Shown here piece by piece: positions 24,069-34,123 of a stretch of DNA of 55,728 nt (positions are counted from its first letter, which is position 1; the number at the start of each line of letters is the position of its first letter). Location: contig CALLKX010000051.1 of NCBI GenBank assembly GCA_938083085.1, positions 1 through 55,728 on the forward strand. The letters are read 5' to 3'. The DNA comes from an uncultured bacterium (GTDB lineage: Bacteria; Planctomycetota; UBA1135; GCA-002686595). The notes under the pieces are model-generated. The model was not told where the DNA came from. It did not search any database and saw only the letters and a list, made by a program, of their open reading frames with translations. The position numbers were made by a program, and so were the translations under genes.

Positions 24069-24911
24069 ATGCGTCCGATCACGACCCAGATCCAGCAGCG
24101 AGTTCGAGGCGAGTCCGTGCCCGTCACGATCGTGGAGCCGCCCCCTGGGGCGGCGCTGGAGGAGCGGCGTGACGTGCTCTTCTTGCACGGCTACGCCCGG
24201 CATCCCCTGGACTATCGGCTCGTCCTCGAGGAGGCCGCCAGGCGCGGGTGGCGGGTCGTCGCGCCTTTTCTCTTTGCCAACAACGGCCTCCGGACTCCGC
24301 CGCGGCACTTCTGGTCCTGCGCGGCCCTGGCGGCGCGGACGGTGGATGCGCTCGTCGCCGAGGGGACGCTGTCGTCGGGTGCCCCAGTGTTCGGGCACTC
24401 CACCGGGGCTGCGGTCGGCTACACCCTGGCGAGGCTCGACCCTGCGCCAGCCGCCATCCTGGCCGTCAACCCCGTCCAGCCCTCTTCAAGGTCGCCCCTG
24501 GCCTTCATGGCTCGTTCGGCGTGGATGAACACCAAGATGTTTATCGGGCTGTCGGGGGATGGCCCCCTGGCTCGGGCCGTTCTGGCCGAGGGCGCAGGCC
24601 GCTTCTACCGGAACTGGCTCAGCCGTCCAGGCCCGGCCTTCGAGCTCATCGGCGGGCTCAGAGCCTTCCGCTACGACCGGCTCGCCCGCTGGATCCGCGG
24701 AGCCCCGGGTGCGGAGGTGCCTGTGCGCGTGCTCTACGGGTGCGGCGACGAGTTCTATTCGGACCACAGCGGTCTCGAGCCGGGGCTCCGTCAGGCCTTC
24801 TCGCAGGCGTCCGTCGAGGTGCTGGAGGAAGAGAACAGCCACGAGTGGCTCCTGTATCGACCGGAGAAGACGGTGGATGCCCTGGAGGCGTTCATGGGCC
24901 GGGGCGCCTAG
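24069..24911 (+). CDS. Alpha/beta hydrolase
   Basis: A 280-residue hydrolase-fold protein. The oxyanion region is VLFLHGYARHPLDYRLV (about 37-53). The nucleophile elbow is PVFGHSTGAAVGY, with Ser in G-H-S-T-G. A late acidic residue is in VLYGCGDEFYSD, and the His is in ENSHEWLLY. This gives a complete Ser-Asp-His triad. No signal peptide is seen, so it is likely cytosolic; an ester or thioester substrate is the usual case. Its last four bases overlap the end of the convergent SDR gene. The frame continues upstream of ATG 24069 but encodes arginine- and glycine-rich sequence across the pntA promoter region, so the shorter start is preferred. Confidence 0.82.
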   Translation: MRPITTQIQQRVRGESVPVTIVEPPPGAALEERRDVLFLHGYARHPLDYRLVLEEAARRGWRVVAPFLFANNGLRTPPRHFWSCAALAARTVDALVAEGTLSSGAPVFGHSTGAAVGYTLARLDPAPAAILAVNPVQPSSRSPLAFMARSAWMNTKMFIGLSGDGPLARAVLAEGAGRFYRNWLSRPGPAFELIGGLRAFRYDRLARWIRGAPGAEVPVRVLYGCGDEFYSDHSGLEPGLRQAFSQASVEVLEEENSHEWLLYRPEKTVDALEAFMGRGA

Positions 24912-25678
24912 CGACGCCCCGGGCGGTCTTTCCGTCGCGCGAGCAGGCGACGCCAGAGCCCCCGAGGGGCGCTCCGGGCGACGACTCGCAGGGGCCACGC
25001 CAGTCGCCTTGGGTAGGAGACGACGGCGCGGCCGGCTTCGAGGCCGTCGACGGTCCGGCGAGCAGCGACATCCACCTCCATGAGGAGTGGCATGGGGAAC
25101 TCGTTAGGGGCGGTCATGGGGGTCCTCACGAACCCCGGTTGGACGTCCACGAGCCGAACCGGGTGTCCGGAGAGCTCGATCTGACGGGCCTCGATGTAGG
25201 CGATGATTGCCGCCTTGCTCGCGCAGTAGGCTGCTGCCCCGGGGAGGCCTCGCGTGCCGGCCAGGCTGGAGAGCACGCCCACGGTGCCACCGGCTCCTGC
25301 CATCGCCTCGATCCCGGCCTCGATCGTGGTCACCGCTCCGAGGAGGTTCACCTCGAGGAGCTGCCGGGTCCTTGCTGCTCGGTCGGGTGCCTCGATGGAG
25401 TGTTCTGCGACGCCCGCCCCCGCGACGACGAGGTCCAGCGGCCCCTCCGCGCTGGCGCTGGCGATCGCTCCCCGCACAGCCTCGTGCGAGGTGACATCGA
25501 GCCGCAGCGAGCTGGCTCGCGCCCCGGCGGCTTCAAGCTCACGCACGAGATCCTCCAGCTTGTCGCCCCGTCGTGCGCAGGCGACGACCTCGACGCCCCG
25601 TGCCGCGAGCTCCCTGCAGATGGCTCGTCCGAGGCCTGAGGATGCACCGGTCACCAGGGCCTTTCGAAAGGGCTTCAT
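24908..25678 (-). CDS. Short-chain dehydrogenase/reductase (SDR)
   Basis: A 256-residue classical SDR. The cofactor motif is TGASSGLG (residues 10-17) and the structural motif is VVAGAG, where NNAG is usual. The catalytic serine lies in GVLSSLAG and the Tyr-x3-Lys pair in AAYCASKAAI. An Arg-rich stretch after the second strand (ACARRGDKL) favours NADP(H). The C-terminal 30 residues are basic and hydrophobic (RRLAWPLRVVARSAPRGLWR), as in membrane-associated SDRs acting on lipids. The substrate is unknown. It overlaps the convergent hydrolase gene by 4 bases. Confidence 0.88.
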   Translation of the reverse strand: MKPFRKALVTGASSGLGRAICRELAARGVEVVACARRGDKLEDLVRELEAAGARASSLRLDVTSHEAVRGAIASASAEGPLDLVVAGAGVAEHSIEAPDRAARTRQLLEVNLLGAVTTIEAGIEAMAGAGGTVGVLSSLAGTRGLPGAAAYCASKAAIIAYIEARQIELSGHPVRLVDVQPGFVRTPMTAPNEFPMPLLMEVDVAARRTVDGLEAGRAVVSYPRRLAWPLRVVARSAPRGLWRRLLARRKDRPGRR

Positions 25679-25929
25679 GGGGCCGGAGTGTACGAAGCCT
25701 CCCCAGGTCTCGGTCGCCGATGCGGGACGCTTGGGCTCCCCAGGAGGCTCCTTTGCTTGCCCTCATGGTCCCCGAGTGGGGCACGGCCGCCTGGGCTCGG
25801 CTCAAAGAGGGTCAAGGGTGACGATCCAGAACCCAATGGACCTTGGCGCATTCGGCCCTTCACGCCTAGCTTGGAGGAAAGGCATCCGGCTCTTCGGCTC
25901 GCCTGCCAAGACTCCTTATTCCCGAGATT

Positions 25930-27690
25930 ATGATCCTTCAGACCTTAAGGGTTGGCGCCCTCGCCGCCATCCTGCTTGTACCCCCGGCGATCGCTCAGAT
26001 GAATCAGAGCACGCCAGTCCAGCGCAACGCTGTCACTGAGTTGGAGGATGGCTCCATCCTCGCCTATGACATCGAAGGCACGTACCTGTTCGCGGACTGG
26101 GACGAGTACCTCGCCTCGCCCTTCTTCCTGCGCAATGGGAAGCGCTGCGGTATCGATGCGCTGAACATGCCCCCGACCGTGGCGTTCCTTGGATCCCAGA
26201 GCGACTGCACCAGCACGGTAACGGTGCCCGATCCTGGCTATGACCCGTCGGGCGCCTCGGCGAACGTCTACGACATCCCCGTTGTGTTTCACGTGCTGTA
26301 CTCGAACAACGGGACGGGGAACATTCCGGACGCGCGCATCTTCGAGCAGGTCGCCATCCTCAACGCGGACTTCGCGGCCCTGACGAACTCCAAGATTCAG
26401 TTCCACCTCGCGTCGACCGATCCGAACGGCAGCGCCACCACCGGGATCACGCGGCACCGGAACAAGAACTGGTACAACGACCGGGGGAGCTACGCCTCCA
26501 GCATCGGCTGGGACACGACCCGCTACCTGAACATCTACACCAACACGGCCGGCGGCAACCTCGGTTATGCGTACCTGCCCAACGGTGGCGGAGTGGTCGG
26601 GTCGGACTTCGACGGGGTGCGGCTCCTCTGGCGCGCGGTGGGTTACACCAACTACTCGCCCTACGACCTCGGGCGAACGGGGACGCACGAGGTGGGCCAC
26701 TACCTCGGCCTCCAGCACACGTTCCAGGGCGGTTGCGGCACCAGCAACTGCTACGCCAGCGGTGACCTCTGCTGCGACACCAACCCCGAGAGCTCGCCCA
26801 ACTACTCGGCCTGCTCCCCGGCGGAGCGGTCCACCTGCGGCAGCCCGGACCCGGTGCGCAACTTCATGGACTACTCCGAGGACGCGTGCATGGACTACTT
26901 CTCTCTCGATCAGTCGCTCCGCATGCGCTGCACGATTGAGAACTGGCGAGTGGACCTGACGACGTGGGAGAACGGCGGTGGCGGCGGTGGCGGCGGAACG
27001 GCCCCCGACCAGGTTGCCAGCGGTTCGCCGTCGAACGGTGCCTCCGAGGTCCCGACGTCCACCTCGCTCTCCTGGAGCGCGCCCAACGGCGCGACCCAGT
27101 ACGACGTGTACTTCGGCACCTCTTCGAACCCGTCGCTCGTTTCAGCGGACCAGTCGGGGACGACCTACAACCCCGGCGCCCTCGCGGACGGCACGGAGTA
27201 CTTCTGGCGCGTTGACTCTGAGAACTCCACCGGAGTGACGGGCGGCTCGGTCTGGAGCTTCACCACTGCTGCCGGCGGCGGCGGCGGCGGTGGCGGTGGG
27301 GTCATCTTCTCGGATGGCTTCGAGACGGGCTCCTTCGCCAACTGGTCTCGCCAGAACAACGATGCCCGCATTGGCACCAACGCCCTGACCGGCGCCTACG
27401 CGGCCGAGCTGCGCAAGTCGACGTCGATCACCACCCAGGTGAGCACCTCGGCGACCGAGGTCACGGTCAGCTGGGCCTGGCGCACGAGCGGGTATGACAA
27501 CGGCGAGCGCCTCCAGGCGACCGTCACCGGCGGCAGCAGTGGCCCGCAGGTTGTGAGCTATAGCGGCACGAGCTGGACCTCTCAATCGGTGACGCTTACG
27601 GGAGTGAGCGGTTCGGTTGGGATCACCTTCGACACCAACGCCAACCGCAAGAACGAGCGCGGCTACGTGGACGACGTCCTCGTGCAGTGA
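25930..27690 (+). CDS. Secreted M43 (pappalysin-like) zinc metalloprotease
   Basis: A 586-residue exported protein with a signal peptide (about 1-23, ending AIAQ). The catalytic domain (about 110-340) has a metzincin zinc site H253-E-V-G-H257-Y-L-G-L-Q-H263. It is followed by a cysteine-rich loop (GGCGTSNCYASGDLCCDT) and the Met-turn region RNFMDYSEDACMDYFS, as in the M43 family. A polyglycine linker (about 349-356) leads to a fibronectin-III-like domain (about 357-450). A second polyglycine run then leads to a C-terminal beta domain (about 462-586), starting FSDGFETGSFANW and ending YVDDVLVQ, seen on many secreted proteins. It probably digests external protein. The ATG at 25930 directly precedes the signal. 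Confidence 0.9.
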   Translation: MILQTLRVGALAAILLVPPAIAQMNQSTPVQRNAVTELEDGSILAYDIEGTYLFADWDEYLASPFFLRNGKRCGIDALNMPPTVAFLGSQSDCTSTVTVPDPGYDPSGASANVYDIPVVFHVLYSNNGTGNIPDARIFEQVAILNADFAALTNSKIQFHLASTDPNGSATTGITRHRNKNWYNDRGSYASSIGWDTTRYLNIYTNTAGGNLGYAYLPNGGGVVGSDFDGVRLLWRAVGYTNYSPYDLGRTGTHEVGHYLGLQHTFQGGCGTSNCYASGDLCCDTNPESSPNYSACSPAERSTCGSPDPVRNFMDYSEDACMDYFSLDQSLRMRCTIENWRVDLTTWENGGGGGGGGTAPDQVASGSPSNGASEVPTSTSLSWSAPNGATQYDVYFGTSSNPSLVSADQSGTTYNPGALADGTEYFWRVDSENSTGVTGGSVWSFTTAAGGGGGGGGGVIFSDGFETGSFANWSRQNNDARIGTNALTGAYAAELRKSTSITTQVSTSATEVTVSWAWRTSGYDNGERLQATVTGGSSGPQVVSYSGTSWTSQSVTLTGVSGSVGITFDTNANRKNERGYVDDVLVQ

Positions 27691-27708
27691 TCCTCGATCG
27701 CTAAACAA

Positions 27709-27747
27709 AGCGCGCGCGGGGCCGGTTGGACCGACCCCGCGCGCGCT
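27709..27747. terminator. Bidirectional terminator, 13-bp GC stem
   Basis: Bases 27709-27721 (AGCGCGCGCGGGG) pair perfectly with 27735-27747 around a 13-nt loop that can itself form a 3-bp pair. It lies between the convergent metalloprotease and carB genes. Confidence 0.8.
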
Positions 27748-27773
27748 GTTCGTTGTGGCGAAGCCGCGGCCGA

Positions 27774-30700
27774 CTACCTCATTGCGGTGACGCCTTTGGT
27801 CGTCGAGTTGGGGCGTCCCTCCTGGATGGGGCGCACAGTGGTTGGCCCCTGGTGGAGCGAGTTGAGGGCGCTGACGACGGCCTGGATCCCGGACATTGTC
27901 GTCACGCAGGGGATGCCCTGCGTGATGGACGTCGAGCGGATGTAGGTGTCGTCGTGCCGTGAGCCCGGCCCGGAGGGCGTGTTGAAGACCATGTCGACGG
28001 TCCCGTTCTTGATGGCGTCGACGATGTGAGGGCGGCCCTCGTGCACCTTGTTGATGCGCTCTGCGGGGAGGCCCGCGGCCCGCAGGGCGCGCCAGGTGCC
28101 GCCTGTCGCGAGGAGCTCATAGCCGAGTTGGGCGAGGGTGCGCGCCTCGGAGATGATGGCGCGCTTGTCCCCGTGCTTCACCGTCATAAGGACGCGGGCA
28201 CGCAGGGGCAGGCGCATGCCTGCTGCCTCGTAGGCCTTCGCGAAGGCGTAGCCGAGCTCGGTGTCCGAACCCATGACCTCGCCGGTGGACCGCATCTCTG
28301 GGGAGAGAAGCATGTCGGTGCCAGGGAACTTGTTGAAGGGGAACACCGGCACCTTCACGTTGAAGCGATCGGGCGTGACCTCTTCGGTGAAACCGAGCTC
28401 GGCGAGGGTCTTGCCCATCATCACCTTGGCGGCGAGCTTGGCCAGCGGCACGCCGATGGCCTTGGAGACAAAGGGCACGGTGCGGGACGCCCGCGGGTTG
28501 ACCTCGATGACGTACACGTCGCCGTCCTTCACGGCGTACTGCACGTTCATGAGGCCGATGACCTTGAGCTCCTTCGCCATGGCCTTGGTGGCGCTTGAGA
28601 TCTCCTCCTGGAGAGTGTCGGAGAGCGTGTAGGGCGGCAGCACGCAGGCTGAGTCCCCGGAGTGGATTCCTGCCTCCTCGATGTGCTCCATGATCGCGCC
28701 GAGGACGACGTGCGTGCCGTCCGAGATGCAGTCCACGTCCACCTCGATGGCGTCCTGGAGGAACTTGTCGACGAGGATCGGCTTGTCCGGGGAGGCCTGA
28801 ACCGCGTGGGTCATGTAGCGGTCGAGGGCCTCGTCGTCGTAGACGATCTCCATGGCCCGGCCGCCGAGCACGTAGCTCGGCCGCACGAGGACGGGGTAGC
28901 CGATGGTGCGGGCGATCTCGAAGGCCTCGCCCACGCTCTTGGCGATCCCGTTGGGCGGTTGCCGCAGGTTCAGGTCCGAGAGCACGTGCTGGAACCGCTC
29001 TCGGTCCTCGGCGCGGTCAATGGAGTCCACCGAGGTGCCGATGAGCGGGGCGCCGGCCTTCTCGAGGCTGCTCGCGAGGTTCAGGGGCGTCTGCCCGCCG
29101 AACTGGACGATGATGCCCTTGGGCTTGACCGCGTGGACGATGCTCATCACGTCCTCGTGGGTGAGGGGCTCGAAGAACAGGTGGTCCGACGTGTCGTAGT
29201 CCGTGGAGACGGTCTCGGGGTTGGAGTTCACCATCACCGACTCGTACCCGATCTCATTGGCGGCGTAGGCGGCGTGCACGCAGCAGTAGTCGAACTCGAT
29301 CCCCTGGCCGATCCGGTTGGGGCCGCCGCCGAGGATCATGATCTTCTCGGCGTCCGTCGTGCGGAACTCGGTCTCTCGCTCGTAGGTCGAGTAGTAGTAG
29401 GGCGTCGCCGCCTCGAACTCGGCCGCGCAGGTGTCCACGAGCTTGTAGACGCGCTCGATGCCGAAGTCACGCCGGGCGGCCTCAATGGCCTGGGGCTCGG
29501 TGCCCACGGCCACGGCGATCTGTGCGTCGCTGTAGCCGTACTCCTTGGCGCGGCGCAGCAGCGGCTCGTCGAGCAGGGAGCCGGCGAGCTCCTGCTCGAA
29601 CTCCACAAGCTGGCGCATGTTCTCTAGGAACCACGGGTCGATGTTCGTGGCCTCGTGGATCTCCTCCGTGCTCCAGCCCGCGCGGTACGCGACGCGCAGG
29701 TAGATGATGCGCTCGGCGTTGGGGACGCGGAGCTTGCGGGAGAGCTCGTCCTCGGCGGTGGGCGTGATCGGGTCGATTGGCGCCTTGGGGTCGAGGCCGA
29801 AGCCAGCGAGGCCCGTCTCGAGGCCGCGCAGGGCCTTCTGTAGCGACTCCTTGAAGGTCCGCCCGATGGCCATGGTCTCGCCCACGCTCTTCATCTGCGT
29901 GGTCAAGGTCGGGTCCGCGCTCGGGAACTTCTCGAAGGCGAAGCGCGGGATCTTCGTGACGCAGTAGTCGATCGTCGGCTCGAAGCACGCCGGGGTCTGC
30001 TGCGTGATGTCGTTCGAGAGCTCGTCCAGCGAGTAGCCGACGGCGAGCTTGGCGGCGATCTTCGCGATGGGGAACCCGGTGGCCTTCGAGGCGAGGGCGG
30101 ACGAGCGCGAGACCCGCGGGTTCATCTCGATGACGATGATCCGGCCCGACTTGGGGTCGATGGCGAACTGGCAGTTGGAGCCGCCGCACTCGACCCCGAT
30201 CTCACGCATGATCGTGATCGAGGCGTTGCGGAGCGCCTGGTACTCGCGGTCGGTGAGGGTCTGGGAGGGCGCGACCGTGATGGAGTCGCCCGTGTGGACG
30301 CCCATGGGGTCCAGGTTCTCGATGGAGCAGATGATGACGACGTTGTCCTTGCAGTCGCGCATCACCTCCATCTCAAACTCCTTCCAGCCCACCAAGGACT
30401 CCTCCACGAGGACCTCGGAGTTCATGGAGAGGGAGAGGCCTCGGGACACGATGTCCTCGAACTCCTCCACGTTGTAGGCGATGCCGCCGCCCGCGCCGCC
30501 CATGGTGAAGGCCGGCCGGATGACGCAGGGCAGGCCAATCTGGGCCAGGACGCGCCGCGCGTCGTCGATGTCGTTGGCGATTCCCGAGCGGGCGGACTCC
30601 AGCCCAGCCTTGGTCATCGCGGCCCGGAAGAGGTCGCGGTCCTCGGCCTTGCGGATGACATGCGCGTCCGCGCCGAGCATCTCGATGCCGAGCCGCTCGA

Positions 30701-31022
30701 AGGTCCCCCGATCGTGCAGCGCGAGGGCCGTGTTGAGGGCGGTCTGGCCGCCCAGGGTCGGCAGGACAGCGTCCGGCTTCTCCTTCTCAAGGATGCGTTC
30801 GACGACCTCGGGAGTGATGGGCTCGATGTACGTGGCATCGGCCATCTCCGGGTCCGTCATGATCGTGGCCGGGTTGGAGTTGACCAGGATGACCCGGTAC
30901 CCCTCCTCACGCAGGGCCTTGCAGGCCTGGGTGCCGGAATAGTCGAACTCGCAGGCCTGACCGATGATGATCGGTCCGCTTCCAATGATCAGGATCGACT
31001 CGAGGTCGTCTCGACGGGGCAT
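27774..31022 (-). CDS. carB: Carbamoyl-phosphate synthase large subunit
   Basis: A 1082-residue enzyme of normal length for CarB, making carbamoyl phosphate from ammonia, bicarbonate and two ATP for arginine and pyrimidine synthesis. The duplicated ATP-grasp layout is clear. The first half opens with [20 protein letters not shown], and the second repeats it as [18 protein letters not shown] near residue 575. Each half has its own VNSNPxT segment and a metal-binding EVNPR/EMNPR motif. The last 140 residues are the MGS-like allosteric domain ([34 protein letters not shown]). No carA is adjacent. The ATG at 31022 gives the conserved [17 protein letters not shown] start; a longer frame upstream adds an unconserved stretch. 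Confidence 0.97.
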   Translation of the reverse strand: MPRRDDLESILIIGSGPIIIGQACEFDYSGTQACKALREEGYRVILVNSNPATIMTDPEMADATYIEPITPEVVERILEKEKPDAVLPTLGGQTALNTALALHDRGTFERLGIEMLGADAHVIRKAEDRDLFRAAMTKAGLESARSGIANDIDDARRVLAQIGLPCVIRPAFTMGGAGGGIAYNVEEFEDIVSRGLSLSMNSEVLVEESLVGWKEFEMEVMRDCKDNVVIICSIENLDPMGVHTGDSITVAPSQTLTDREYQALRNASITIMREIGVECGGSNCQFAIDPKSGRIIVIEMNPRVSRSSALASKATGFPIAKIAAKLAVGYSLDELSNDITQQTPACFEPTIDYCVTKIPRFAFEKFPSADPTLTTQMKSVGETMAIGRTFKESLQKALRGLETGLAGFGLDPKAPIDPITPTAEDELSRKLRVPNAERIIYLRVAYRAGWSTEEIHEATNIDPWFLENMRQLVEFEQELAGSLLDEPLLRRAKEYGYSDAQIAVAVGTEPQAIEAARRDFGIERVYKLVDTCAAEFEAATPYYYSTYERETEFRTTDAEKIMILGGGPNRIGQGIEFDYCCVHAAYAANEIGYESVMVNSNPETVSTDYDTSDHLFFEPLTHEDVMSIVHAVKPKGIIVQFGGQTPLNLASSLEKAGAPLIGTSVDSIDRAEDRERFQHVLSDLNLRQPPNGIAKSVGEAFEIARTIGYPVLVRPSYVLGGRAMEIVYDDEALDRYMTHAVQASPDKPILVDKFLQDAIEVDVDCISDGTHVVLGAIMEHIEEAGIHSGDSACVLPPYTLSDTLQEEISSATKAMAKELKVIGLMNVQYAVKDGDVYVIEVNPRASRTVPFVSKAIGVPLAKLAAKVMMGKTLAELGFTEEVTPDRFNVKVPVFPFNKFPGTDMLLSPEMRSTGEVMGSDTELGYAFAKAYEAAGMRLPLRARVLMTVKHGDKRAIISEARTLAQLGYELLATGGTWRALRAAGLPAERINKVHEGRPHIVDAIKNGTVDMVFNTPSGPGSRHDDTYIRSTSITQGIPCVTTMSGIQAVVSALNSLHQGPTTVRPIQEGRPNSTTKGVTAMR

Positions 31023-31298
31023 CGCGCAGTGGGGGCTGAAGAGGGGGGGCGCGGTGTTCAGCCGAGGCGGCCAAACTTCCCAAGTAGACCAGATCCCGCG
31101 GTACTGATCTATCACCCATGGGCGGTTCTCGATTCGTCGTGGATTGGAGCCCGAGGGGCCGCGCCGCAGCCTGCGCCGTGCGGGGGCGGTTAGACGTCGA
31201 TCAAGCTTCGTTCAAGGGGCCCGGGGGCACGCGACCGCGGCGGGCGGGGCCTGCAGAATCATGCCCACATCCCCTGACGGTCCACGCCCCAGACCCCC

Positions 31299-33404
31299 AT
31301 GGCAAAGTCACCTCTCCTCCCGTTCTGCGCCCTCCCCCTTATCGCCGCCTGCGGTGGGGGAGGGAGCGCCGTGTCGCCGGACTCCGGGGCGAACCTGACG
31401 ACCTACGCTGGCTTCGAGCGTGACTTCGTGACCCTGGGGGGCGATCAGATCCTCCTCGGGTCCCTCATGCGCGGGGACAAGGACTTCGTCTCGGGGTCGT
31501 TCTCCATCATCGGTCAGGCCGATGAGGGCCTCGTCCTCGACTACTTCGGGAACGCCTTCCAGGCGTCCGATACTCCGGACCTGCCGGCCACGGTGCGGAT
31601 CCTGGGGCGGGTGCGGGATCGCTCCCAGGCGACCCAGAGCGCCGTCCTGCGCCTCGACCGGGACCGGGACCTCGGCTTCAAGTTCGACCCGTTCAACCCC
31701 GGCGCGTCCTCGGAGACGACCCTCGTGGCGCCCAAGGCGGTGGAGCTCGCCCAGGTGGCCGGGTTCATGATCGTCGCCGACGCGGGTGACCCGGCGGTGA
31801 AGGTCTGGGGGAGCGCCGCCGCGGGCAACGTGGCCCCCGCCTTCTCGTCCGCGGTCCCGGCCCCCGCCTGGGACGTGGCCCTCGATGAGCCCTCAGACCG
31901 CCTCTACGCGGCGCTGACGGATGGCACCATCGCCGTCTTCGACGACTTCCTCGCAACGAGGCCGGCGGCGCCGAGCCGCATCATCGTCCCCTCGGTGAAC
32001 GGGGTGGACCCCGCGGGGACGAGCCTGAGGGGCATCATCCACACCACCGCGAGGTTCGCCGACCAGCTCATCGTCTGCGATATCGGCGTTGAGGGGGAGG
32101 CGGCTGGGACGGACGGGACCCTGATCTTCATCGACGGCGCGTCCACGGCCAACGGGCTCATCCTCCCCGCCCTGATCATGGACGACCCCGCGAGCGGCCT
32201 CATGGACCCCTCGGACCTGGTCCTCGCGCCCGATGGCCGGCTGCGGGTCGCCGACCCCACGGCAGACCGGCTCGCCCTGTTCAACCCCGTGGACTCCCCG
32301 GCCCGCTTCGCGCCGATCCCCGCGCGGACCAGCGACCTCCAGAACGCCAACGGGATCGCCATCGAGCCCATCGACGCACCGCGGCTCGCGGGGGTCAGCG
32401 ACGTGGACGACCCCTCGACGGCGCTCGCCGGGCTGGTGGCAACCACGCGCCCGGCGCTGGGGAACGGGAGCCTCCTCCGGCTGGCGGACGACCTCCAGTC
32501 CCCACCCTCCGTGACGTTCGACGTGGCCCAGGCGGTCACGTTCGCCACCCTCGACGTGGCCGGCGACGCCTACGTCGGATACCCCGGCGGGGTCGCGGTG
32601 GTCAATCGCTTCGCGAAGCAGCGGGGCGCGGCGCCGGGCGCGGCCTTCGATCCCTCCCGGGACCGACTCGTCCAGAACGTCCTCGGCCCCTTCGATCCGC
32701 CGGACCCGATCATCGAACCGGTCGCGGTCGAGGTGGACGACCGTGGCGGCCTGCTGTTGGTCGCGGACGTCGGGCTACCGGGGATCTGGGTCTTCGGCCA
32801 GAGCGCCGGTCCCGCGGCCAACGCGACCCGGCGGCTGCTCGCGGGCTTCTCGGCGGGCGTCAACGTGCCCCAGGGGCTCGATTACGACTTCGGGTCCGAC
32901 ACGCTGTATGTGGCCTGCTCCAGCGGGGCGGTCTTCGTCTACGAGGACTTCGTCGCGGTCCCCGGTGACCTGCCGGACCGGACGATCACGCCCGGTGACG
33001 CCCTGGGCTCCGTCCAGATCTCCTCCAACCTGCACGGCATCGTCCACGACGCCGAGCGTGATCTGCTCGTGCTCACCGACGCCGGTGGCGCGGCGGGGAG
33101 CGGTGACGACGGGGCGATCTACATCATCGAGGCGGCCTCGATCTCCAGCGGGCTCGTCCCGGTGGCCTCCGTGGTCGCGGGACCCGCGACCCAGCTGGAC
33201 GAGCCCGGCGACCTCGCCTGGAACGGGGACACGCTCTGGGTGGCGGAACGGGAGAACGACAGCTTGCTCCGCTTCGACGGGCTACTGGGCCTCTCTGGCG
33301 ACGCTGCCCCGGACGCGACGCTCGCGCTCCCGGAGGTCTACTCGGTCGAGCTCAATCCCGACTTCCTGTCCCCAGGGACTGGCGGCTCCATCACCACCGA
33401 CTGA
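31299..33404 (+). CDS. Beta-propeller-like lipoprotein, unknown function
   Basis: A 701-residue exported protein. The N-terminus is a lipoprotein signal with lipobox LIAAC at Cys18, followed by a Gly-Ser spacer. The rest is beta-rich with repeating units of about 45-60 residues. These contain phrases such as LVLAPDGRLRVADPTADRLA, LLVADVGLPGIWVFGQSAGP, YDFGSDTLYVACSSGAVFVY and DTLWVAERENDSLLRFDG. They resemble NHL/SMP-30-type propeller blades. Two halves appear internally repeated: IIHTTARFADQLIVCD and DGTLIFIDGAS near 240 match IVHDAERDLLVLTD and DGAIYIIEAAS near 590. It is probably a surface scaffold or ligand-binding protein; no catalytic residues are recognisable. It converges with the HAD gene 5 bases away. 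Confidence 0.7.
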   Translation: MAKSPLLPFCALPLIAACGGGGSAVSPDSGANLTTYAGFERDFVTLGGDQILLGSLMRGDKDFVSGSFSIIGQADEGLVLDYFGNAFQASDTPDLPATVRILGRVRDRSQATQSAVLRLDRDRDLGFKFDPFNPGASSETTLVAPKAVELAQVAGFMIVADAGDPAVKVWGSAAAGNVAPAFSSAVPAPAWDVALDEPSDRLYAALTDGTIAVFDDFLATRPAAPSRIIVPSVNGVDPAGTSLRGIIHTTARFADQLIVCDIGVEGEAAGTDGTLIFIDGASTANGLILPALIMDDPASGLMDPSDLVLAPDGRLRVADPTADRLALFNPVDSPARFAPIPARTSDLQNANGIAIEPIDAPRLAGVSDVDDPSTALAGLVATTRPALGNGSLLRLADDLQSPPSVTFDVAQAVTFATLDVAGDAYVGYPGGVAVVNRFAKQRGAAPGAAFDPSRDRLVQNVLGPFDPPDPIIEPVAVEVDDRGGLLLVADVGLPGIWVFGQSAGPAANATRRLLAGFSAGVNVPQGLDYDFGSDTLYVACSSGAVFVYEDFVAVPGDLPDRTITPGDALGSVQISSNLHGIVHDAERDLLVLTDAGGAAGSGDDGAIYIIEAASISSGLVPVASVVAGPATQLDEPGDLAWNGDTLWVAERENDSLLRFDGLLGLSGDAAPDATLALPEVYSVELNPDFLSPGTGGSITTD

Positions 33405-33409
33405 GCGGC

Positions 33410-34090
33410 TCAAAGCCGGAGCTCGGTCAGGCAGCGGACGGAGCGGACGTCCCTCCGGGTGCCCGGGCCCGACCGTTCCAGGAGCACCGGCTCGACACCG
33501 ACGGATCGTGCGCCCACGACGTCGTTGTCGAAGGAGTCGCCCACGTGAAGGGAGCCCTTCGCCCTCGCACCCAGGCGTTCCAGCGCCCTGAGGAAGAGGA
33601 CCTCGGAGGGCTTCTCGGCCTCCTCGACGGCGCTGCACAGCACGGCGTCCGGCCGGAGCCCGAGGTCCCCCAGGAGGGCCTCGAGGGCATAGCTCCAGTT
33701 GGACACCACCCCCACTTGCCATCCGCCCGTCTTGGCGCGGTCGATGAGATCCGCGGCTCCGGGGAAGAGTCGGAAGGTCCCGGCGTCCTCGTAGACGGAG
33801 AAGAGGTGCTCCTGGGCCAGAGTGGCGTCTCGGCTGGACAGTCCGAGCCGATCCGCGAAGATGATCCCGATGAAGCGCTCGAACCAACCACGGCTGTATC
33901 TGAATGCGCTGCCCTGCGCCGTCGAGATCGTGACCGGGAGGGCCGCGTGAGTCTCGGCCATCAACCTGGCCATCGCGGCAGGGCGCACCTCGACCCCTCG
34001 TCGCGCAGCGGCCTCCGCGTAGATCGCCGCGCGGCCGGTACGTTCGATGGCGAGCGTGCCGCCGAAGTCGAGGAGGAGGGCTCTGGTCAT
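33410..34090 (-). CDS. HAD-superfamily hydrolase
   Basis: A 226-residue cytosolic HAD-fold protein. Motif I is LLLDFGGTLA, with the nucleophile Asp present but Gly at the position where many phosphatases have the second Asp. Motif II is VVSNWS, motif III is the Lys in EKPSEVLF, and motif IV is HVGDSFDNDV with the paired Asp residues. A helical C1 cap lies between motifs I and II (about 17-100). The replaced second Asp is common in the HDHD3/REG-2-like and haloacid-dehalogenase-like subgroups and may alter phosphatase activity. The substrate is unknown. It is divergent from the TPR lipoprotein gene, whose start is 33 bases away. Confidence 0.85.
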   Translation of the reverse strand: MTRALLLDFGGTLAIERTGRAAIYAEAAARRGVEVRPAAMARLMAETHAALPVTISTAQGSAFRYSRGWFERFIGIIFADRLGLSSRDATLAQEHLFSVYEDAGTFRLFPGAADLIDRAKTGGWQVGVVSNWSYALEALLGDLGLRPDAVLCSAVEEAEKPSEVLFLRALERLGARAKGSLHVGDSFDNDVVGARSVGVEPVLLERSGPGTRRDVRSVRCLTELRL

Positions 34091-34123
34091 CTTCGAGAGC
34101 GCGCCCGGGGGCGCCTGGGCATC

